Part shown: positions 16,233-24,884 of the stretch, one piece after another
Position numbering within the stretch: the stretch's first letter is position 1
Layout of the letters: each line of letters begins with the position of its first letter
Source of the DNA: Catellatospora methionotrophica
Lineage (GTDB): Bacteria > Actinomycetota > Actinomycetes > Mycobacteriales > Micromonosporaceae
Length of the DNA stretch: 39,547 nucleotides
Direction: 5' to 3'
Assembly (NCBI RefSeq): GCF_011297335.1
Contig: NZ_JAAOTJ010000037.1
Coordinates: 1-39,547, forward strand
Notes under the pieces: generated by a model
The model's database searches: none
Told to the model about the DNA's origin: nothing
What the model saw: the letters and a program-made list of their open reading frames with translations, nothing else
Position numbers and translations under genes: made by a program

Positions 16233-18311
16233 GTGACCGAGCAGTTGATCTGGTCTGACATCGACCGCCGCGCGGTGGACACCGCCCGCGTTCTGGCCAT
16301 GGACGCCGTCGAGAAGGCCGGCAACGGCCACCCGGGCACCGCGATGAGCCTGGCCCCCCTGGCTTATCTGCTGTTCCAGCGGGCCATGCGGCTCGACCCC
16401 AACGATCCGGACTGGACCGGCCGCGACCGCTTCGTGCTCTCCGCCGGCCATTCCTCCCTCACCCAGTACGTGCAGCTCTACCTGGCCGGCTACGGCCTGG
16501 AGCTGTCGGACCTGCAGGCGCTGCGCCAGTGGGGCTCGCTGACCCCGGGTCACCCGGAGCACGGGCACACCCGCGGCGTGGAGACCACCACCGGCCCGCT
16601 GGGCCAGGGCCTGGGCAACGCCGTCGGCATGGCGATGGCGGCGCGCCGCGAGCGCGGCCTGTTCGACCCGGACGCCGCTCCCGGCACCAGCCCGTTCGAC
16701 CACCACATCTTCGTGATCTGCTCGGACGGCGACATCGAGGAGGGCGTGACCCACGAGGTCTCCTCGATCGCGGGCCACCAGAAGCTCGACAACCTCATCG
16801 TCTTCTACGACGACAACGAGATCTCGATCGAGGACAACACCCTCATCGCGAAGTCCGAGGACGTCTGCAAGCGCTACGAGGCGTACGGCTGGCACGTCGA
16901 GAAGGTCGACTGGACCGGCGGCAACACCGGCTACCACGAGGACGTCCCGGCGCTGTGGGCGGCGATCCAGCGCGCCAAGGCGGTCACCGACAAGCCCAGC
17001 TTCATCGCGCTGCGCACCATCATCGGCTGGCCCGCGCCGACCAAGCAGAACACCGGCAAGATCCACGGCTCGGCGGTCGGCCCGAACGAGGCCGCCGCGG
17101 TCAAGGAACTGCTCGGCTTCGACCCGGCCGTGGCGTTCCCGGTCGAGGAGCAGGTGATCGAGCACACCCGCGCGGCCGCCGAGCGGGGCCGCCAGCTGCA
17201 CGAGCAGTGGGAGACGGCTTTCCACGACTGGGCCAAGGCCAACCCGGAGCGGCTGGCGCTGTTCGACCGGATGCGCACCCGCACCCTGCCCGACGGCTGG
17301 GAGAAGGCGCTGCCGAGCTTCCCGCACGACCCGAAGGGCCTGGCCACCCGCGCCGCGTCCGGTCAGGTGCTCAACGCGCTCGCGCCGGTGCTGCCGGAGC
17401 TGTGGGGCGGTTCGGCCGACCTGGCCGAGAGCAACAACACCACGATGAAGGGCGAGCCGTCGTTCGTCCCGGCCGAGTTCGCCACCAAGGAGTTCCCGGG
17501 CGACGAGTACGGCCGCACGCTGCACTTCGGCATCCGCGAGCACGGCATGGGCTCGATCATGAACGGCATCGTGCTGCACGGCGGCACCCGCGTGTACGGC
17601 GGCACGTTCCTGGTCTTCTCCGACTACATGCGCCCGCCGGTGCGCCTGGCCGCGCTGATGAAGCTGCCGGTGACGTACGTCTGGACGCACGACTCGATCG
17701 GTCTGGGCGAGGACGGCCCGACCCACCAGCCGGTGGAGCAGATCACCGCGCTGCGGGCCATCCCCGGCCTGGACGTGGTGCGCCCCGCCGACGCCAACGA
17801 GACCGCGCACGCCTGGCGGATGGCGCTCACGCACACCGACCGGCCCACCGCGCTGGCGCTGACCCGCCAGAACGTGCCCACGCTCGACCCGGCGAAGATC
17901 ACCGGTTTCGAGAAGGGCGGCTACATCCTGGAGGAGGCCTCCACCGGCACCCCGCAGGTGATCCTGATCGGCACCGGCTCCGAGGTCTCCATCTGCCTGA
18001 AGGCGCAGGAACTGCTGGAGGACGAGGACGTGCCCACGCGCGTCGTGTCGATGCCGTGCCAGGAGTGGTTCCGCGCGCAGGACGCGGGGTATCGGGAGTC
18101 CGTGCTCCCCGCCGCCGTGAAGGCCCGTGTCAGTGTCGAGGCCGGTATCGCCATGTCGTGGCGGGACCTGGTCGGCGACGACGGCGAGTCGGTGAGCCTG
18201 GAGCACTACGGCGCCTCGGCCCCGGCCGCGACCCTGTTCGAGAAGTTCGGTTTCACCCCGGAGGCGGTCGCCGAGGCGGCCCGCCGCTCCCTGTCCAAGG
18301 TAGGCGAGTGA
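16233..18311 (+). CDS. tkt: Transketolase
   Basis: 692 aa thiamine-diphosphate enzyme that transfers two-carbon units between pentose and triose/tetrose phosphates. N-terminal [19 protein letters not shown] and the ThDP-binding GDGDIEEG region are clear, followed by [11 protein letters not shown]. The central pyrimidine-binding domain shows [17 protein letters not shown], with the catalytic glutamate, then [19 protein letters not shown]. The C-terminal domain starts near [15 protein letters not shown]. Length is normal. The GTG at 16233 has AGGAG 10 bases upstream; upstream in-frame sequence lacks similarity. It is the first gene of the pentose-phosphate operon, and its stop is two bases from the tal ATG. 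Confidence 0.96.
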   Translation: MTEQLIWSDIDRRAVDTARVLAMDAVEKAGNGHPGTAMSLAPLAYLLFQRAMRLDPNDPDWTGRDRFVLSAGHSSLTQYVQLYLAGYGLELSDLQALRQWGSLTPGHPEHGHTRGVETTTGPLGQGLGNAVGMAMAARRERGLFDPDAAPGTSPFDHHIFVICSDGDIEEGVTHEVSSIAGHQKLDNLIVFYDDNEISIEDNTLIAKSEDVCKRYEAYGWHVEKVDWTGGNTGYHEDVPALWAAIQRAKAVTDKPSFIALRTIIGWPAPTKQNTGKIHGSAVGPNEAAAVKELLGFDPAVAFPVEEQVIEHTRAAAERGRQLHEQWETAFHDWAKANPERLALFDRMRTRTLPDGWEKALPSFPHDPKGLATRAASGQVLNALAPVLPELWGGSADLAESNNTTMKGEPSFVPAEFATKEFPGDEYGRTLHFGIREHGMGSIMNGIVLHGGTRVYGGTFLVFSDYMRPPVRLAALMKLPVTYVWTHDSIGLGEDGPTHQPVEQITALRAIPGLDVVRPADANETAHAWRMALTHTDRPTALALTRQNVPTLDPAKITGFEKGGYILEEASTGTPQVILIGTGSEVSICLKAQELLEDEDVPTRVVSMPCQEWFRAQDAGYRESVLPAAVKARVSVEAGIAMSWRDLVGDDGESVSLEHYGASAPAATLFEKFGFTPEAVAEAARRSLSKVGE

Positions 18312-18313
18312 CT

Positions 18314-19429
18314 ATGACTGACGCACTGGGCGAACTCTCCGCCGCGGGCGTGGCGGTATGGCTCGACGACATCTCCCGTGAGCGGCTCACCGCGGGCGGC
18401 TCGCACACGGCCCTGAGCAAGCTGGTCGACGAGTCCCACGTCGTCGGCGTGACCAGCAACCCGACCATCTTCGCGGGCGCGCTGGGCGGCAGCGACGACT
18501 ACGACGTGCAGCTGCACGACCTGAAGGTGCGCGGGGTGTCGGTCGACGAGGCCGTGCGCATGCTCACCACGTACGACATCCGCTGGGCGTGTGACGTGAT
18601 GCGCCCGGCGTTCGACGCCTCGGACGGCGTCGACGGCCGGGTGTCCATCGAGGTCGACCCGCGGCTGGCCGACCAGACCGAGCCGACCATCGCCGAGGCC
18701 AAGCAGCTGTGGTGGCTCGTCGACCGGCCCAACCTGTTCATCAAGATCCCGGCAACCCGGGCCGGCCTGCCCGCGATCACGGCGACGCTGGCCGAGGGCA
18801 TCAGCGTCAACGTGACGCTGATCTTCTCGCTGGAGCGCTACCGCGCGGTGATGGACGCCTGGCTGGCCGGTCTGGAGCAGGCGAAGGCCAACGGGCACGA
18901 CATCTCGAAGATCGAGTCCGTCGCGTCGTTCTTCGTGTCGCGCTTCGACACCGAGATCGACAAGCGGCTGGAGAAGATCGGCACCCCGGACGCGCTCGCC
19001 CTGCGCGGGCAGGCCGCGGTCGCCAACGCGCGGCTCGCGTACGGCGCGCACCTCGAGGTCGTCAACGGCCAGCGCTGGGCCGCCCTCAAGGCCGCCGGGG
19101 CCAAGCCGCAGCGCCCGCTGTGGGCCTCCACCGGCACCAAGAACGAGGCGTACCCGGACACGCTCTACGTCGAGCAGCTGATCGCGCCGAACACGGTCAA
19201 CACCATGCCGGAGAAGACCATGAAGGCCTTCGCCGACCACGGCAAGGTGCCCGGCGACACCATCACCGGCAACCTGCAGTCGGCCGAGATGGCCATCGAC
19301 GGGCTGCGCGCGGTGGGCGTCGACTACGACGACGTCGTGGAGTTCCTGGAGCGCGACGGCGTGGCGAAGTTCGACGCCAGCTGGAAAGAACTGCTCGCGG
19401 GCGTGCAGGCGAAGCTGGAGCAGGCGTGA
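18314..19429 (+). CDS. tal: Transaldolase
   Basis: 371 aa transaldolase of the longer actinobacterial/plant-like type. It moves a dihydroxyacetone unit from sedoheptulose 7-phosphate to glyceraldehyde 3-phosphate. The Schiff-base lysine is K144 in [12 protein letters not shown]. Other landmarks are [13 protein letters not shown] near residues 45-57, [13 protein letters not shown] and [19 protein letters not shown]. An in-frame GTG at 18308 overlaps the tkt stop; I prefer the ATG at 18314 because homologues start there. The operon order tkt-tal-pgi-zwf-opcA-pgl implies coordinated expression. Confidence 0.95.
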   Translation: MTDALGELSAAGVAVWLDDISRERLTAGGSHTALSKLVDESHVVGVTSNPTIFAGALGGSDDYDVQLHDLKVRGVSVDEAVRMLTTYDIRWACDVMRPAFDASDGVDGRVSIEVDPRLADQTEPTIAEAKQLWWLVDRPNLFIKIPATRAGLPAITATLAEGISVNVTLIFSLERYRAVMDAWLAGLEQAKANGHDISKIESVASFFVSRFDTEIDKRLEKIGTPDALALRGQAAVANARLAYGAHLEVVNGQRWAALKAAGAKPQRPLWASTGTKNEAYPDTLYVEQLIAPNTVNTMPEKTMKAFADHGKVPGDTITGNLQSAEMAIDGLRAVGVDYDDVVEFLERDGVAKFDASWKELLAGVQAKLEQA

Positions 19430-19500
19430 GCGAGCGGAGCGAGCGAACCATGTCGCAGGTTCTTCACGCTGCCGACGAGCGCAGCGAGGAGAAGGCGTGA
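19426..19500 (+). CDS. Coupled 24-codon mini-ORF in the tal-pgi junction
   Basis: A frame of 24 codons starts at a GTG overlapping the tal stop (GTGA) and ends with a TGA overlapping the pgi GTG start. Both junctions are the classical four-base coupling overlap. The product would be [20 protein letters not shown] followed by EEKA. The first 22 bases are the GAGCGAGCGGAGCGAGCG-type short repeat that I recall recurring at gene junctions in Micromonosporaceae. A GAGGAG inside the last codons serves as the pgi ribosome site. The ORF may be a translated peptide, or only a bridge that keeps ribosomes on the mRNA between tal and pgi. There is no evidence for a stable product. Confidence 0.4.
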   Translation: MSERSERTMSQVLHAADERSEEKA

Positions 19501-21158
19501 GCGAGAGCATTGAAGAGGTCGTGTTCGGCGGCGGGTTGACCGTGCGGGTGGCCCGTGAGGTCGCCGCCGCCGCCGAACCGGTGCTGGCGCAGCTGCTGGC
19601 CGACGGCGTGCCCGCGAAGCTGGCCGCCAAGGACGCCACGCTGTGGGGCCCGGACGCGCAGGCCGAGGCCGCGATCCGGCTGGGCTGGGTGGACACGTTC
19701 CAGCGCAGCCGGGACCTGCTGCCGCAGCTCGCCGAGCTGTGCGAGGAGCTGGCCGACCTGGACCACGTGGTGCTGGCCGGCATGGGCGGCTCCTCGCTGG
19801 CTCCCGAGGTCATCGCGCTGACCCTGGGCAAGCGGCTGACCGTGCTGGACACCACCGATCCGGGCCAGCTGGCCACGGCGCTGGCCGACCGGCTCGACCG
19901 CACCGTGGTGGTGGTGTCGAGCAAGTCCGGCGGCACCGTGGAGACCGACAGCCACCGCCGGGCGTACCTGCAGGCGTTCCTCGACTCCGGGCTCAGCCCG
20001 GCCGAGGCGGGCCGGCACTTCGTGGTCGTCACCGACCCCGGCTCGCCGCTGGAGGCGACCGGGCGCGAGATGGGCGCGTTCGTGCTGCTGGCCGACCCGG
20101 ACGTGGGCGGCCGCTACGCCGCGCTGACCGCGTTCGGCATGGTGCCGACGGCGCTGGCCGGGGTGGACGTGGCCGAGCTGCTGGACCAGGCGGAGGAGTT
20201 CGCGACCACGCTGACCGGCGACACCGGCAACCCGGCGTTCACGCTCGGCGCGGTGCTGGGCGCGGCGGCTCTGCGGGGCCGCGACAAGCTCGCGCTGGTC
20301 GACGACGGCAGCGGCATCACCGGCCTGGGCGACTGGGCCGAGCAGCTGATCGCCGAGTCCACCGGCAAGCAGGGCTCGGGCATCCTGCCAGTCGTGGTCG
20401 AGACCCCGATCAGCGCCGGGGCGACCGGCTCCGACGTGCTGACCGCCACCATCGGCGGCGCGCTGGGCGTCGGCGCGGTGCCGGGCAGCGGCGTGGTCCC
20501 GCACGTCTCGGTCAACGGGCCGCTCGGCGCGCAGTTCCTGTGCTGGGAGGTGGCGACCGCGGTGGCCGGGCGAGTGCTCGGCATCGACCCGTTCGACCAG
20601 CCCAACGTCACCGAGTCCAAGCAGAACACCAACAAGATCCTCGACGAGGGACTGCCGGCGGCGACGCCGTCGTTCACCGAGGGCGCGATCGTCGGGTACG
20701 GCGAGGCGAACTCCCTGGAGACGGCGTCGCTGGAAGGCGCCCTGCGCGCCCTGCTCGGGGCCACCGGCGAGCACGGCTACCTCGCCGTCATGGCCTACCT
20801 GGACCGGTTCGCCGACGCCGACACCGCCAAGCTGCGCGAGCTGCTGGCCGCCGCGTCGGGCCGCCCGGTGACGTTCGGCTGGGCGCCGCGTTTCCTGCAC
20901 TCGACCGGCCAGTACCACAAGGGCGGCCCGCAGGCCGGGGCGTTCCTGCAGATCACCGGTGACGCGGCCGCGGATCTGGCCGTGCCGGGCAGGCCGTACA
21001 CCTTCGGTCAGCTGCAGGCGGCGCAGGCCGCGGGCGACCGGCAGGCGCTGTCCGGGCGGGACCGCCCGCTGCTGCACCTGCACCTGACCGACCGGGCCAA
21101 GGGCATCGCCCAGCTGCTGGACGTGGCGGCCCGCCTCCAGTCCCACAAGGAGAGGTGA
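19497..21158 (+). CDS. pgi: Glucose-6-phosphate isomerase
   Basis: 553 aa protein that interconverts glucose 6-phosphate and fructose 6-phosphate. SIS-type nucleotide-like motifs appear as VLAGMGGSSLAPEV and VVVSSKSGGTVETDSHRR. The segment ESTGKQGSGILPVVVETP and the C-terminal RFLHSTGQYHKGGPQ match the actinobacterial isomerases that occur in pentose-phosphate operons and are only distantly related to the E. coli enzyme. The GTG at 19497 overlaps the mini-ORF stop, with AGGAG six bases upstream. Its place in the operon connects glycolysis to the oxidative branch that begins with zwf. Confidence 0.92.
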   Translation: MSESIEEVVFGGGLTVRVAREVAAAAEPVLAQLLADGVPAKLAAKDATLWGPDAQAEAAIRLGWVDTFQRSRDLLPQLAELCEELADLDHVVLAGMGGSSLAPEVIALTLGKRLTVLDTTDPGQLATALADRLDRTVVVVSSKSGGTVETDSHRRAYLQAFLDSGLSPAEAGRHFVVVTDPGSPLEATGREMGAFVLLADPDVGGRYAALTAFGMVPTALAGVDVAELLDQAEEFATTLTGDTGNPAFTLGAVLGAAALRGRDKLALVDDGSGITGLGDWAEQLIAESTGKQGSGILPVVVETPISAGATGSDVLTATIGGALGVGAVPGSGVVPHVSVNGPLGAQFLCWEVATAVAGRVLGIDPFDQPNVTESKQNTNKILDEGLPAATPSFTEGAIVGYGEANSLETASLEGALRALLGATGEHGYLAVMAYLDRFADADTAKLRELLAAASGRPVTFGWAPRFLHSTGQYHKGGPQAGAFLQITGDAAADLAVPGRPYTFGQLQAAQAAGDRQALSGRDRPLLHLHLTDRAKGIAQLLDVAARLQSHKER

Positions 21159-21164
21159 CGTCAC

Positions 21165-22706
21165 GTGACCGTGTCGTCCGACCCGCAGCGGGTCAATCCG
21201 CTGCGGGACCCCCAGGACCGCCGACTGCCGCGGGTCCCGGAGCCATGCGCGCTCGTCATCTTCGGGGTCACCGGTGACCTCGCCCGCAAGAAGCTCATCC
21301 CCGCCGTGTACGACCTGGCCAACCGGGGCCTGCTGCCGCCCGGCTTCGTGATCGCCGGGTTCGCCCGGCGTGACTGGGGCGACGGCGACTTCGAGAACGT
21401 GGCCCGCACCGCGGCCATGGAGCACGCGCGTACCCCGTGGCGCGAGGAGGTCTGGGCCCGGCTGGCGGGCAACTTCCGCTTCGTCGGCGGCGCGTTCGAC
21501 GACGACGCCGCGTTCGACCGGCTGCACGACTGCCTGAACGAGCTGCGCGACTCGCACGGCATCCAGGGCAACGCCGCGTTCTACCTGTCGATCCCCCCGG
21601 CGGCCTTCCCGACCGTGCTCAAGCAGCTGGAGCGCACCGGGATGGCCGACAACGCCCGGTCGGGCGGCTGGCGGCGGGTCGTGGTGGAGAAGCCGTTCGG
21701 CGAGGACCTGGAGTCGGCCAAGGCGCTCAACGACCTGGTCGACGACGTGGTCACCGCCGAGGACGTCTTCCGCATCGACCACTACCTGGGCAAGGAGACG
21801 GTCCAGAACATCCTGGCGCTGCGCTTCGCGAACTCGCTGTTCGAGCCCATGTGGAACTCCAAGTACGTCGACTCGGTGCAGATCACGATGGCCGAGGACG
21901 TCGGCATCGGCACCCGGGCCGGTTTCTACGACGCGACCGGCGCGGCCCGCGACGTCATGCAGAACCACCTGATGCAGCTGCTGGCGCTGGTCGCGATGGA
22001 GGAGCCGACCACGTTCGACGCCTCCGAGATCCGCGCGGAGAAGCTGAAGGTGCTGCGGGCCGTGGTGCCGCCCAAGGACGTGACCGCCGAAACGGTACGC
22101 GGGCAGTACCTGACCGGCTGGGTGGCCGGCGCGCGGGTGCCGGGTTACCTGGAGGAGTCGGACGTCCCGCCGGACTCGAACACCGAGACGTACGCGGCGG
22201 TGCGGCTGACCATCAAGAACCGGCGCTGGGCCGGGGTGCCGTTCTACATCCGGGCGGGCAAGCGCCTGCCGCGCCGGGTCACCGAGCTGGCCGTGCTGTT
22301 CAAGAAGGCGCCGCACCTGCCGTTCTACCCCGAGGACGTGGAGCTGCTGGGCAACAACCAGCTGGTCATCCGGGTCCAGCCGGACGAGGGCGTGATGCTG
22401 AAGTTCGGCTCCAAGGTGCCCGGCACCCAGATGGAGCTGCGCGACATCACCATGGACTTCGCCTACGGCGAGGCGTTCACCGAATCCAGCCCCGAGGCGT
22501 ACGAGCGGCTCATCCTCGACGTGCTGCTCGGCGACCGGACGCTGTTCCCGGACGCCGCCGAGGTCGAGGAGGGCTGGCGCATCATCGACCCGCTGGAGGA
22601 CGCCTGGGCGGGCACCAAGCCCGCGACGTACCGGGCCGGCGAGTGGGGTCCGCGCGAGGCCGACGAGATGCTGGCCCGCGAGGGCCGCACCTGGCGGCGG
22701 GCATGA
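21165..22706 (+). CDS. zwf: Glucose-6-phosphate dehydrogenase
   Basis: 513 aa NADP-linked enzyme that commits glucose 6-phosphate to the oxidative pentose pathway. The nucleotide-binding motif is FGVTGDLARKKL (33-45). The EKPFG (175-179) and RIDHYLGKE (203-211) segments contain the substrate-binding and catalytic residues. The C-terminal half has PFYIRAGKRLPRRVTELAV. Length is normal for the family. The GTG at 21165 is preceded by AGGAGAGG nine bases upstream. The enzyme probably depends on OpcA, encoded next. Confidence 0.96.
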   Translation: MTVSSDPQRVNPLRDPQDRRLPRVPEPCALVIFGVTGDLARKKLIPAVYDLANRGLLPPGFVIAGFARRDWGDGDFENVARTAAMEHARTPWREEVWARLAGNFRFVGGAFDDDAAFDRLHDCLNELRDSHGIQGNAAFYLSIPPAAFPTVLKQLERTGMADNARSGGWRRVVVEKPFGEDLESAKALNDLVDDVVTAEDVFRIDHYLGKETVQNILALRFANSLFEPMWNSKYVDSVQITMAEDVGIGTRAGFYDATGAARDVMQNHLMQLLALVAMEEPTTFDASEIRAEKLKVLRAVVPPKDVTAETVRGQYLTGWVAGARVPGYLEESDVPPDSNTETYAAVRLTIKNRRWAGVPFYIRAGKRLPRRVTELAVLFKKAPHLPFYPEDVELLGNNQLVIRVQPDEGVMLKFGSKVPGTQMELRDITMDFAYGEAFTESSPEAYERLILDVLLGDRTLFPDAAEVEEGWRIIDPLEDAWAGTKPATYRAGEWGPREADEMLAREGRTWRRA

Positions 22707-22734
22707 ATTCAGACCTTTCTGGGAGAGGGACGCA

Positions 22735-23730
22735 ATGCTAGCCCTGTGGGACACCACCGGTAACGAGGTCGTGCGCAAGCTCGCCTCGGAGCGGCGCAAC
22801 GCGGGCGGCGTCGCCAGCGGGCTCGCCCTCAACCTGGTCGTCGTCGTGGACGAGGGCCGGGTGCGCCAGGTCGAGGACGCGGCCACCATCGCTGCCGCGT
22901 CGCACCCCTGCCGCCTGCTCGTGGTCACCCGCGGCCCGGTCGCGGGCGTCGACGGGACGACCGCGATGGCCAAGAACCGGCTCGACGCCGAGATCGTCGT
23001 CGGCGGCCGGCTCGGGCCGTGCGAGGCCGTCATCATGCGCATGCACGGCCGCCTCGCCCTGCACAGCGAGTCGGTGGTCATGCCGCTGCTGGCCCCGGAC
23101 GTGCCGGTGGTCACCTGGTGGCACGGCTGCCCGCCCGAGCACATCGCGTACGACCCGCTGGGCGTCGTCGCGGAGCGCCGGATCACCGACATCGCCCAGT
23201 GCCCCGACCCCGCCGCAGCGCTGCACCAGCGGGCGGTGGACTACGCCCCCGGCGACACCGACCTGTCCTGGACCCGGCTTACCCCGTGGCGTTCGCTCAT
23301 CGCGGGCGCGTTCGACACCGCGTCGTCGGGCGCGCTGTCGGCCACGGTGCACGCCGCCGCGGGCGACCCGCTGGGCGCGCTGCTGCGCGGCTGGATCGTG
23401 GCCCGGATGGGGGTGCCGGTGCAGCTGGCCGAGGTGTCCGGGCCGCTGCACGGGGTCGATTTCGCGCTGGCCGACGGCGGCTCGCTGAGCCTGCACGCGA
23501 CCGGCGACGGGATGGCGCTGCTGCGCAAGTCCGGCTCGCTGGACCAGGTGCTGCCGCTGGTGGAACGCCGCCTCGGCGAGGTGCTGGCCGAGGAGCTGCA
23601 GCGCCTGGACGCCGACCAGCCGTACGCGGCGGCGCTGTCGGCGGCCACGGGCGTGGCGAACCTGGGCGACCGGGCCTCGACCCGTACCCACATCTGGCAG
23701 GACCCGGCGTGGGAGCCGGTGGCCGCATGA
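22735..23730 (+). CDS. opcA: Glucose-6-phosphate dehydrogenase assembly protein OpcA
   Basis: 331 aa OpcA-family protein, a subunit or allosteric activator required for full Zwf activity in cyanobacteria and actinobacteria. The N-terminal domain begins MLALWDTTGNEVVRKLASER, and LDAEIVVGGRLGPCEAVIM with PDVPVVTWWHGCPPEH is the most conserved stretch. LTPWRSLIAGAFD occurs in the middle. A strong GGGAGAGGGA sits four bases before the ATG at 22735. Its stop overlaps the pgl start by four bases (ATGA). Confidence 0.94.
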   Translation: MLALWDTTGNEVVRKLASERRNAGGVASGLALNLVVVVDEGRVRQVEDAATIAAASHPCRLLVVTRGPVAGVDGTTAMAKNRLDAEIVVGGRLGPCEAVIMRMHGRLALHSESVVMPLLAPDVPVVTWWHGCPPEHIAYDPLGVVAERRITDIAQCPDPAAALHQRAVDYAPGDTDLSWTRLTPWRSLIAGAFDTASSGALSATVHAAAGDPLGALLRGWIVARMGVPVQLAEVSGPLHGVDFALADGGSLSLHATGDGMALLRKSGSLDQVLPLVERRLGEVLAEELQRLDADQPYAAALSAATGVANLGDRASTRTHIWQDPAWEPVAA

Positions 23731-24485
23731 CCCAGCGGATCGTGGAGGTCCACCCGGACCCGGCGGCGCTCGCCGAGGCGGTGGCCGTGCGGCTGCTGGC
23801 GCGGCTGCGCGACGTCCAGGCCGAGCGGGGCCACGCCGGCGCGGTGCTGACCGGCGGCCGGGTCGCCGGCGCGGTGTACCGGGCGGTGGTGGCCGACCCG
23901 GCGCGCGACGCGGTCGACTGGTCACGGGTGGACCTGTGGTGGGGCGACGAGCGTTTCCTGCCCGCCGGGGACCCGGACCGCAACGAGACCCAGGCGCGCG
24001 AGGCCCTGCTGGACGCGCTGCCGCTCGACCCGGCCCGGGTGCACCCGATGCCACCCTCCGACGGTCCCGACGGCCCTGATCCCGAACTGGCGGCCGCCCG
24101 GTACACGGCGGAGCTGACGCGGGCGGCGGGCGCACCCGGCCTGCCGCCCTTCGACGTGCTGCTGCTCGGCGTCGGCGAGGACGGCCACGTGGCCTCGGTG
24201 TTCCCGGAGCACCCGGTGGCGGCCGAGTCCAGGCCGGTCAGCGCGGTCCGCAACAGCCCCAAGCCGCCGCCGGTGCGCACCACGCTCACCCTGCCCGCGA
24301 TCAACACCGCCTCCCAGGTCTGGCTGATCGCGGCCGGTCCGGACAAGGCGGGCCCGGTCGCCGCGGCGCTGGCCGGGGCCTCGGGGCTGCCCGCGGCGAT
24401 GGTGCACGGCACGGCCCAGACGGTCTGGCTGCTGGACGCCGCCGCGGCGGCGCAGGTGCCGGAGCACGCCCGCACCGCGGGCTGA
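23727..24485 (+). CDS. pgl: 6-phosphogluconolactonase
   Basis: 252 aa hydrolase of the SOL/DevB type that opens 6-phosphogluconolactone to 6-phosphogluconate. Landmarks are AGAVLTGGRVAGAVYRAV near the N-terminus (the usual GGS/T phosphate loop is GGR here), VDLWWGDERFLPAGDPDRNE, and LLLGVGEDGHVASVFPEH, which carries the catalytic EDGH. The ATG overlaps the opcA stop. The operon ends 11 bases downstream at a strong hairpin. Confidence 0.94.
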   Translation: MTQRIVEVHPDPAALAEAVAVRLLARLRDVQAERGHAGAVLTGGRVAGAVYRAVVADPARDAVDWSRVDLWWGDERFLPAGDPDRNETQAREALLDALPLDPARVHPMPPSDGPDGPDPELAAARYTAELTRAAGAPGLPPFDVLLLGVGEDGHVASVFPEHPVAAESRPVSAVRNSPKPPPVRTTLTLPAINTASQVWLIAAGPDKAGPVAAALAGASGLPAAMVHGTAQTVWLLDAAAAAQVPEHARTAG

Positions 24486-24491
24486 ACAGGA

Positions 24492-24533
24492 CGCGGAAAG
24501 GGCGGCTGACCGAGGTCAGCCGCCCTTTCGCGT
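24492..24533. terminator. Bidirectional hairpin between pgl and secG
   Basis: Arms 24496-24511 and 24514-24529 are perfect complements (16 bp) around a very short centre, and ACGC/GCGT extends the stem past one bulged base. It lies between the convergent pgl and secG stops and can serve both transcripts. Confidence 0.9.
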
Positions 24534-24541
24534 GTCTGCTG

Positions 24542-24808
24542 TCAGCTGACGGCGCCGGCAGCCATCTCGAGCTTCAGCCAGAGACCGAGACCGACGATGC
24601 AGGCGAACCAGACGATGCCCACCAGGACGGTGTAGCGGTCGAGGTTCTTCTCGGCAACCGACGACCCGGCCAGGCTCGACGACACACCGCCGCCGAACAT
24701 GCTGGACAGACCGCCGCCCTTGCCCCGGTGCAGCAGGACCAGCATCGTCAGCAGGGCGCTGGTGATGATCAGCAACACGATCAACGTGTAGGCGAAGCCG
24801 ATCGGCAT
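24542..24808 (-). CDS. secG: Preprotein translocase subunit SecG
   Basis: 88 aa protein with two hydrophobic helices (about residues 4-26 and 58-80). Between them lies the conserved cytoplasmic loop HRGKGGGLSSMFGGG followed by a Ser-rich stretch, the usual signature of SecG. It associates with SecYE to aid SecA-driven export. AAGGA about ten bases before the ATG at 24808 supports the start. In many actinobacteria secG follows tpiA directly; here an ABC solute-binding gene is placed between them. Confidence 0.94.
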   Translation of the reverse strand: MPIGFAYTLIVLLIITSALLTMLVLLHRGKGGGLSSMFGGGVSSSLAGSSVAEKNLDRYTVLVGIVWFACIVGLGLWLKLEMAAGAVS

Positions 24809-24884
24809 GAGCAGGTGTCCTTAGGCTCGGTGGCCGCTCGCGCGGCCTTGGGTGTCGGTCAACAATAGCGGTCCATCGTACCGG

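Noticed and set aside
16104..18206. Long minus-strand frame of 700 codons opposite tkt
   Set aside because: Same codon-bias shadow; no motif, and tkt is unambiguous on the other strand.
19464..23192. A minus-strand open frame of more than 1200 codons opposite pgi, zwf and opcA
   Set aside because: It is the mirror of G/C-biased third positions in real plus-strand genes; its translation is Arg/Gly/His/Val-rich without any domain.
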